10,181 bases of DNA, from NCBI GenBank assembly GCA_021648225.1, contig JAKITE010000101.1, forward strand, positions 1 through 10,181, read 5' to 3'. Positions 5,810 through 10,181 of the stretch are shown here, piece by piece. The notes beneath the pieces are model-generated. The model did no database searches. It had not been told where the DNA came from and saw only the letters and a list, made by a program, of their open reading frames with translations. This DNA comes from Paracoccaceae bacterium (lineage in GTDB: Bacteria; Pseudomonadota; Alphaproteobacteria; Rhodobacterales; Rhodobacteraceae). The translations under genes were made by a program, and so were the position numbers. Position 1 is the stretch's first letter, and every line of letters begins with the position of its first letter.

Positions 5810-5860
5810 CACCCCGAAAGGGGTGTTTGCCAAAGGGGGGTCGATGCCCCCTTTGGCAAA
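5810..5860. repeat. Two adjacent palindromic hairpins between ilvE and the nucleoside hydrolase
   Basis: The larger is a perfect 14-bp stem: TTTGCCAAAGGGGG (5826-5839) with CCCCCTTTGGCAAA (5847-5860), loop of 7. Abutting it, CACCCC (5810-5815) pairs with GGGGTG (5820-5825) around a GAAA tetraloop. On the minus strand, the direction of ilvE transcription, no U-tract follows the large stem, so it is not a classical terminator. It may stabilise the ilvE mRNA 3' end, attenuate readthrough, or be a REP-like dispersed palindrome. Confidence 0.7.
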
Positions 5861-5867
5861 TTTTCCG

Positions 5868-6737
5868 CTACATCCGAACCAGTTTTTCGTAATCTTCCGA
5901 GATTTCCCGCGCCAGCTCCCCGACCTCGAACATATAATCGCCAATCTGCCCCACGGGGGTTACCTCGGCGGCGGTGCCGGTCAGCCAGCATTGTTCAAAA
6001 CTTACCAGTTCATCGGCCATGATGTGGCGTTCAACCACCTCGATACCTTTTTCTTTCAACATGCCAATCACGGTTTGGCGCGTAATGCCGTTCAAAAACG
6101 CATCGGGCAGCGGGGTATGCACCACGCCATCCTTAACAAAGAAAATATTCGCGCCGGTCGCTTCGGCCACAAAACCGCGATAATCATACATTAATGCGTC
6201 GGAACAGCCCTTGGCCTCGGCTGCGTGTTTGGACATGGTGCAGATCATATACAGGCCGGATGCCTTGGCAAAACAAGGAATGGTCAGCGGATCAGGGCGG
6301 CGCCATTTTGAAATATCCAGCTTGGCACCCTTAAATTTAGCATCGCCATAATAATTGCCCCATTCCCACACAGCCACCGCCATACGCACAGGGTTATTCG
6401 CTGCTGCAACCCCCATATCAGTGCCCGCACCACGCCATGCCAGCACCCGCACATAGGCGTCTGTCAGGTTGTTGGCCTTCAGGGCTGCGTATTTGGCCGC
6501 CTCGATTTCTGCCACCGAATAGGGAATCGGCATATCGATATATTCACCGGATTTCAGCAGGCGTTCGGAATGCAGCTCGGATTTGAAAATCTTGCCGTTA
6601 TAACAGCGCTCGCCCTCAAAAACCGAAGATGCGTAATGCATGGCATGGGTCAAAATATGCACATTTGCATCGCGCCATTGCACCATTTCTCCGTCCAGCC
6701 AGATCAGCCCGTCGCGGTCATCATATCCGTTTGCCAT
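5868..6737 (-). CDS. ilvE: Branched-chain amino acid aminotransferase
   Basis: A PLP-dependent fold-type IV transaminase that interconverts Leu, Ile and Val with their 2-oxo acids, using glutamate/2-oxoglutarate, at the last step of their synthesis. The 289 residues match alphaproteobacterial IlvE. Visible features are WLDGEMVQWRDANVHILTHAMHYASSVFEGERCY (split here as the N-terminal active-site strand, 13-46), the probable PLP lysine K158 in CFAKASGLYM, and DYRGFVAEATGANIFFV (185-201). GITRQTVI (217-224) and the substrate-pocket loop TGTAAEVTPV (253-262) complete the fold. The ATG at 6737 is chosen for length and for GAGGAT upstream; an in-frame ATG at 6773 would add 12 unlikely residues. It is divergent from petP. 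Confidence 0.95.
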   Translation of the reverse strand: MANGYDDRDGLIWLDGEMVQWRDANVHILTHAMHYASSVFEGERCYNGKIFKSELHSERLLKSGEYIDMPIPYSVAEIEAAKYAALKANNLTDAYVRVLAWRGAGTDMGVAAANNPVRMAVAVWEWGNYYGDAKFKGAKLDISKWRRPDPLTIPCFAKASGLYMICTMSKHAAEAKGCSDALMYDYRGFVAEATGANIFFVKDGVVHTPLPDAFLNGITRQTVIGMLKEKGIEVVERHIMADELVSFEQCWLTGTAAEVTPVGQIGDYMFEVGELAREISEDYEKLVRM

Positions 6738-6767
6738 TGCATTATCCTCATTCGCTTTGCAAAAGTT

Positions 6768-6802
6768 GCGCAATTAACATCAAAAACGACAGTTAATTAC
6801 GC
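6768..6802. promoter_or_regulatory. Near-perfect 11-bp inverted repeat in the ilvE/petP divergent region
   Basis: GCGCAATTAAC (6768-6778) and GTTAATTACGC (6792-6802) are inverted copies with one mismatch, separated by 13 bases. The half-sites are about 24 bases apart centre to centre, close to two helical turns, as expected for a dimeric or tetrameric regulator on one face of the DNA. Placed 31-65 bp before the ilvE start, it could serve either gene; candidates include PetP itself or an Lrp-type regulator. The role is inference. Confidence 0.4.
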
Positions 6803-6831
6803 TTATCGGCTATTTTGCTAGCATTACCCCC

Positions 6832-6860
6832 TTGGAAAGTCAATAAGGCTGACATAAACT
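6832..6860 (+). promoter_or_regulatory. Putative sigma-70-type promoter of petP-petR
   Basis: TTGGAA (6832-6837) and TAAACT (6855-6860) are separated by 17 bases; each matches the consensus at four of six positions. Transcription would start near 6867, giving a 25-base leader that contains the purine-rich AGGAAAAGGAAA before the petP ATG. Confidence 0.35.
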
Positions 6861-6891
6861 GTGATCACGCAGGAAAAGGAAACTGATTCAG

Positions 6892-7416
6892 ATGCATAAC
6901 AGCCCCCTGACCCGAAGCACGCCGCGTTCAGAACAGTTATTATTCCTGACCGATGACCAGATCCGAAGCGGCATTGAAATGCTGTTTTTTGCCTATCGGG
7001 ATTTCACCACCCACCCGGATAAAATTCTTGAAAATTATGATTATGGCCGCGCGCACCACCGCGTTGTGCATTTTGTAAATCGTAAACCGGGGCTGACGGT
7101 TAATGAATTGCTGGATATTCTGGGCGTTACCAAACAATCGCTAAACCGGGTGTTGCGGCAATTGGTTAATGACGGATTGATCGACAGCCGTATCGGTAAA
7201 ACCGACCGCCGCCAGCGTAATTTATTCCTGACCGAAACCGGCATCGCCCTGGAAAAGGAATTATCCGACGTGCAGCGAAAACGCATGCGCCGCGCCTATT
7301 CCTCCGCTGGCCCCGAGGCGGTGCAAGGATTTCGCACCGTGCTGGAAGCCATGATCGAACCCGAACTGGCCAACCGGATGCGAAGCTTGTTGCGAGGCAG
7401 CGAAGATGAGCATTGA
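6892..7416 (+). CDS. petP: MarR-family transcriptional regulator, PetP-like
   Basis: A 174-residue winged-helix regulator. The DNA-binding core runs from GLTVNELLDILGVTKQSLNRVLRQL (67-91, helices 2-3 with the recognition helix at 79-91) into the wing IGKTDRRQRNLFLTETG (101-117). The helices before and after are likely for dimerisation. Pairing directly with a PetR-like response regulator identifies it with PetP of Rhodobacter capsulatus, whose petPR operon is needed for photosynthetic and respiratory growth and lies beside petABC (cytochrome bc1). Here petABC is not in the window. Spacing to the purine-rich ribosome site is rather long (about 12 bases). The gene overlaps petR by 11 bp, so they are probably co-translated. 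Confidence 0.85.
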   Translation: MHNSPLTRSTPRSEQLLFLTDDQIRSGIEMLFFAYRDFTTHPDKILENYDYGRAHHRVVHFVNRKPGLTVNELLDILGVTKQSLNRVLRQLVNDGLIDSRIGKTDRRQRNLFLTETGIALEKELSDVQRKRMRRAYSSAGPEAVQGFRTVLEAMIEPELANRMRSLLRGSEDEH

Positions 7417-8113
7417 CGCCGACGGCGCCCATATTCTGATCATTGACGATGATGAACGCATCCGCGATCTGCTGGCGCGTTTTATGGTTAAAAACGGCTA
7501 TCTGGTATCCAAGGCCCGCGATGCGGCCCATGCAAGGCGTTTGCTGGCGGGGCTGGAATTTGATCTGTTGATCATTGATGTGATGATGCCGGGCGAAGAC
7601 GGGTTTTCCCTGACGCGCGATTTGCGCCTGTCGCTAAGCACGCCGATCATGCTGCTGACCGCACGGGGCGAGGCCGAGGACCGCATCAAAGGTTTTGAAG
7701 CCGGTGCTGATGATTATCTGCCAAAACCGTTCGAACCCCAGGAATTGCTGTTGCGCGTCAACGCCATTTTGCGCCGGGTGCCCAAAGACATATCAAAACC
7801 GGTGCCGCCGCGCACCTTGCAAATGGGCAAGTTTCGCTATGACATTACCCGTTCCGAGCTGTGGCATGGTGAGGAAGCTGTGCGCTTGACCTCAACCGAA
7901 AATGCCCTGATGCGGGTATTTGCCGCCACGCCGAATGTGGCCGTATCGCGCCAGCGACTGGTCGAAGAATTGGGCCAAGGCGATAGCAGTGCCAATGAAC
8001 GGGCCATAGATGTGCAAATCACCCGGTTGCGCCGCAAAATCGAGGCTGACCCCAAACAACCGCGATACCTGCAAACCGTGCGCGGGGCCGGATATTTGCT
8101 GGCACCGGACTAA
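7406..8113 (+). CDS. petR: OmpR-type response regulator, PetR-like
   Basis: A 235-residue two-domain regulator. The receiver (8-122) has the acidic pocket DDD (14-16), phospho-acceptor D58 in LLIIDVMMPGEDGF, T85 and K107 (YLPKPF). The C-terminal OmpR/PhoB winged helix (about 134-235) shows RLTSTENALMRVF, the VSRQRLVEEL helix, the recognition segment SANERAIDVQITRLRRKIE and the final TVRGAGYLL. All phosphorylation residues are present, so it should be phosphorylated, but no histidine kinase is encoded in the window. It starts inside the end of petP (ATGAGC...TGA arrangement) and corresponds to R. capsulatus PetR. A hairpin without a strong T-run follows at 8123-8146. Confidence 0.9.
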   Translation: MSIDADGAHILIIDDDERIRDLLARFMVKNGYLVSKARDAAHARRLLAGLEFDLLIIDVMMPGEDGFSLTRDLRLSLSTPIMLLTARGEAEDRIKGFEAGADDYLPKPFEPQELLLRVNAILRRVPKDISKPVPPRTLQMGKFRYDITRSELWHGEEAVRLTSTENALMRVFAATPNVAVSRQRLVEELGQGDSSANERAIDVQITRLRRKIEADPKQPRYLQTVRGAGYLLAPD

Positions 8114-8122
8114 TCCGCGCAC

Positions 8123-8146
8123 CCCTTGAACCCTGCGGGTTAAGGG
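8123..8146 (+). terminator. Hairpin after petR, weak or partial terminator
   Basis: CCCTT and AACCC (8123-8127, 8129-8133, with bulged G8128) pair with GGGTTAAGGG (8137-8146) around a TGC loop. Only a mixed TTAGGTTCC follows, so termination would be incomplete. Readthrough into the DUF302 gene at 8181 is possible. Confidence 0.4.
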
Positions 8147-8180
8147 TTAGGTTCCAAGAAACAAACATCAGGAGAAGACA

Positions 8181-8582
8181 ATGTCAGGTTTTGCAATCGA
8201 AGTAACCCAATCCGGCGATTTAACCACCGTGATCGACCGCGTGACCGAGGCGCTCAAGGCTGAGGGTTTCGGAATTTTAACCCGCATCGACGTGCATGAT
8301 GTGTTGAAAACCAAGATCGACGTGGATTTCCGCCCATACACCATTCTGGGCGCCTGTAATCCGGTTTTGGCCCATCAGGCACTGGGCGCGCGGGCCGATA
8401 TTGGCTTGATGCTGCCTTGTAATGTCACGGTCGAACAATCGGATAATAATGAATGCCTTGTGCGGTTCATTGACCCGCTGGCGATGATGACCTTTGGTGA
8501 TCTGGGCGAAAACGAAACCCTGCGCCGCGTGGGTGGTGAAGCGGCGGTGAAAATCAAGGCGGCAGCGGCCTCGTTAGGGTAA
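8181..8582 (+). CDS. DUF302 domain protein
   Basis: The 133-residue product fills a complete DUF302 domain, a small alpha/beta fold of unknown biochemical role in bacteria and archaea. Typical features are EALKAEGFGILTRIDVHDVLK (23-43), RPYTILGACNPVLAHQAL (51-68) and IGLMLPCNVTVE (74-85), with two conserved cysteines, C59 and C80, that could bind a ligand or metal. It has no signal peptide and should be cytoplasmic. AGGAGA lies at a good distance before the ATG. It follows petR by 67 bp across an imperfect hairpin and ends in a strong terminator, so it may be either a third petPR-operon gene or a separate unit. The link to redox or membrane stress is guesswork. Confidence 0.9.
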   Translation: MSGFAIEVTQSGDLTTVIDRVTEALKAEGFGILTRIDVHDVLKTKIDVDFRPYTILGACNPVLAHQALGARADIGLMLPCNVTVEQSDNNECLVRFIDPLAMMTFGDLGENETLRRVGGEAAVKIKAAAASLG

Positions 8583-8605
8583 ATACCAGCATAATTCAGC
8601 TTTTG

Positions 8606-8641
8606 ACAGCCTTGCAAATATTGTTTGCAGGGCTGTTTTTA
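8606..8641 (+). terminator. Rho-independent terminator after the DUF302 gene
   Basis: A 13-bp stem runs ACAGCC(T)TGCAAA-type from 8606 to 8618 and pairs with 8624-8636; the only imperfection is one T-G pair (8612/8630). The loop is TATTG, and a five-T run (8636-8640) follows. It lies 24 bases after the stop and cleanly separates this gene from the aldolase gene. Confidence 0.92.
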
Positions 8642-8711
8642 TTTGCAAACCAGCAAAAGCGGCGTATTGATCAGGCAGTCCTTTTACATAATTCAATTTT
8701 GGGGAATTGCC

Positions 8712-9482
8712 ATGCCTGCACCGATTAATCCGTTCAAAGCCGGTTTGAAATCCGGTCAACCGCAAATCGGGTTATGGATGTGTATGGCGGATAGCTATGC
8801 GGCTGAAATCACCGCAGGGGCGGGGTATGACTGGTTGGTGATTGATGGCGAGCATTCGCCAAATGATCTGCGCAGCACCTTGCGCGCGCTTCAGGCCATG
8901 GCTGCCAAACCGGTTAGCCCTGTGGTGCGGGTGCCGATTGGCAAGGAATATCTGATCAAACAGGTGCTGGATCTGGGCGCGCAAAACATTCTGGTGCCGA
9001 TGGTGGAAACCGCTGATCAGGCGCGGGATTTGGTGCGCGCCGTGCGTTATCCGCCCCATGGCCGGCGCGGGGTGGGTGCGATTGGCGCAAGGGCTACCGA
9101 TTTTGGCAGGGTGGCCGATTATATTACCACCGCAGATGCGCAGATATGCCTGATTGTGCAAGTCGAAAGCCGTGCGGGGCTGGCGCAGCTTGATGAAATC
9201 GCCGCCGTGGAAGGGGTTGACGGGGTGTTTATCGGCCCTGCTGACCTATCCACCGATATGGGCTTTGCAGGCCAAACCGAAACCCCCGAGGTTTTGGCGG
9301 TAATTTACGACGCATTGGCGCGTATTCAGGCGCAGGGCTGTGCGGCGGGAATTTTAACAATTGATCCGGCACAGGCGCAGATTTATCTGGATAAGGGTGC
9401 TGTTTTTGTGGCGGTGGGTATGGATGTCAATATTCTGGTTAACGGGCTGCAAGCCCTGCGCGCAAAATTCGGGGCTGTTTGA
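8712..9482 (+). CDS. HpcH/HpaI-family class II aldolase
   Basis: Members cleave 2-keto-3-deoxy or 4-hydroxy-2-oxo acids to pyruvate and an aldehyde, using a divalent metal. At 256 residues it matches E. coli HpaI, GarL and RhmA. The active site is intact: WLVIDGEHSPND (41-52; catalytic H48), RVPIGKEYLIKQVLDLGAQNI with R73 for pyruvate, PMVET (96-100), YPPHGRRGVG (113-122), QVESRAGL (150-157; metal ligand E152) and IGPADLSTDMG (174-184; metal ligand D178). The exact substrate cannot be read. The frame extends upstream to 8625, but that part would cross the preceding terminator; GGGGA at 8701-8705 before the ATG at 8712 fixes the start. Its TGA abuts the ATG of the kinase, which indicates a sugar-acid or sugar catabolic operon. 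Confidence 0.93.
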   Translation: MPAPINPFKAGLKSGQPQIGLWMCMADSYAAEITAGAGYDWLVIDGEHSPNDLRSTLRALQAMAAKPVSPVVRVPIGKEYLIKQVLDLGAQNILVPMVETADQARDLVRAVRYPPHGRRGVGAIGARATDFGRVADYITTADAQICLIVQVESRAGLAQLDEIAAVEGVDGVFIGPADLSTDMGFAGQTETPEVLAVIYDALARIQAQGCAAGILTIDPAQAQIYLDKGAVFVAVGMDVNILVNGLQALRAKFGAV

Positions 9483-10181
9483 ATGTTTGTAGTTGGTGGC
9501 GAAAACCTGATTGATTTCATTCAGGAAAATAGCGGCGACGGATTGCCCTGTTATCGCGCGGTTCCTGGCGGGTCGCCCTATAATGTTGCCAAGGCGCTGG
9601 CTTTGCAACAGGTTGATACCGGATATCTAACGCCGGTTTCCAGCGATAGCTTGGGGGATTTACTGGTGGCCGGCTTGCCGGAAAACCACCTGACCTTGCT
9701 GGCGGCACGCTCAAAATTGCCAAGCGCGCTGGCGGTGGTTTCGCTTAAGGCGGGCCAAGCTGAATACGGGTTTTATCGGCAAGGCACTGCGGAGCGGGAT
9801 GTAACGCTGGGTTCGCTATCGGCATCCCTGCCGGACAAATTATCCGGGTTTTATATCGGATCATTGGCAATCACCGATGGCGCAGACGCAGACGCTTGGG
9901 AAATCGCATGGATCGGGGCGCATCAACGGGGTGTTTTTAGCGTTATTGACCCGAATATCCGGCCCGATTTTATTCTTGATCGAGATGGGTATTTAGCGCG
10001 GCTAAACCGGATGCTGGTTGAGGCTGATCTGGTTAAGCTAAGCGACGAGGATATCGCGTGGATTTCCCCGGACATGCCTCTGCTTGAGGCCGCGAAACAG
10101 ATGTTTGAGGCTTCCAGTGCTGCGCTGCTGGTTTTGACGCTGGGCAGCAAAGGCGCGGTGGCTTTTACTTCGTCAGGGCAG
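9483..10181 (+). CDS. PfkB-family carbohydrate kinase, 3' end outside the window
   Basis: 233 codons are visible and the frame is still open at the window edge. It starts MFVVGGENLIDFI, like bacterial fructokinases and KDG kinases. It has the first PfkB signature region PGGSPYNVAKALALQQ (28-43), a strand with IDPNIRPDF (155-163, the D-P-N-x-R-P of fructokinases), ADLVKLSDEDI (181-191), and LVLTLGSKGAVAF (216-228), which leads into the second signature. That signature, with the catalytic Asp of DTTGAGD, must lie past the edge. It should phosphorylate a sugar or sugar acid with ATP. No ribosome site is evident, because the ATG directly follows the aldolase stop, so translation is probably coupled. 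Fructokinase is the nearest guess. Confidence 0.88.
   Translation, partial: MFVVGGENLIDFIQENSGDGLPCYRAVPGGSPYNVAKALALQQVDTGYLTPVSSDSLGDLLVAGLPENHLTLLAARSKLPSALAVVSLKAGQAEYGFYRQGTAERDVTLGSLSASLPDKLSGFYIGSLAITDGADADAWEIAWIGAHQRGVFSVIDPNIRPDFILDRDGYLARLNRMLVEADLVKLSDEDIAWISPDMPLLEAAKQMFEASSAALLVLTLGSKGAVAFTSSGQ

Noticed and set aside
6738..6773. Upstream ATG of ilvE at 6773.
   Set aside because: It adds 12 residues unlike the family and lies inside the inverted repeat; the ATG at 6737 has GAGG upstream and gives the usual length.
8625..8711. 29-residue N-terminal extension of the aldolase.
   Set aside because: It would start inside the terminator hairpin of the DUF302 gene; the ATG at 8712 has a good ribosome site and gives the family length.

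Overview
The window looks like an ordinary chromosomal segment of an alphaproteobacterium of the order Rhodobacterales (Roseobacter-type). The grounds are a PetP/PetR-like MarR and response-regulator pair, a cytochrome c2-type domain, a 289-residue branched-chain aminotransferase of the alphaproteobacterial kind, a probable RimO N-terminus and a perfect CtrA-type site. Base composition is moderate, with AT-rich islands at the cytochrome upstream region and the sulfotransferase gene.

Layout. Positions 1-48 hold the first 16 codons of a minus-strand gene, probably rimO. A 429-bp intergenic stretch follows, then a 72-residue secreted or membrane miniprotein on the plus strand with a strong terminator. 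On the minus strand come a small lipoprotein gene with a CtrA-type site upstream and a membrane-anchored cytochrome c whose heme domain is separated from the membrane by about 140 residues of nearly pure Ala/Glu. Next, still on the minus strand, are an AT-rich sulfotransferase gene carrying an 8-C tract and a 284-bp internally deleted IS3-family relic with both terminal inverted repeats. Housekeeping genes resume on the minus strand: rlmH and rsfS (ATGA-coupled), a nucleoside hydrolase, a block of palindromic hairpins, and ilvE.

The strand switches at an ilvE/petP divergent promoter region containing a near-perfect 11-bp inverted repeat. On the plus strand follow overlapping petP and petR homologues, a DUF302 gene with a strong terminator, and an aldolase-kinase cassette (HpcH/HpaI aldolase and PfkB kinase, stop and start codons abutting). 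The kinase runs off the right edge.

How the genes fit together. RsfS and RlmH both act on the large ribosomal subunit. PetP/PetR is a regulatory pair with no histidine kinase in view. The aldolase and kinase are probably one sugar-acid or sugar catabolic unit. The 2.3-3.8 kb region (long-linker cytochrome, sulfotransferase, IS relic) is the most accessory-looking part. I found no CRISPR array, tRNA, rRNA, defence system or large new multigene system. The best leads are the extreme cytochrome linker, the possible phase-variable sulfotransferase beside an IS relic, and the CtrA-linked lipoprotein promoter.
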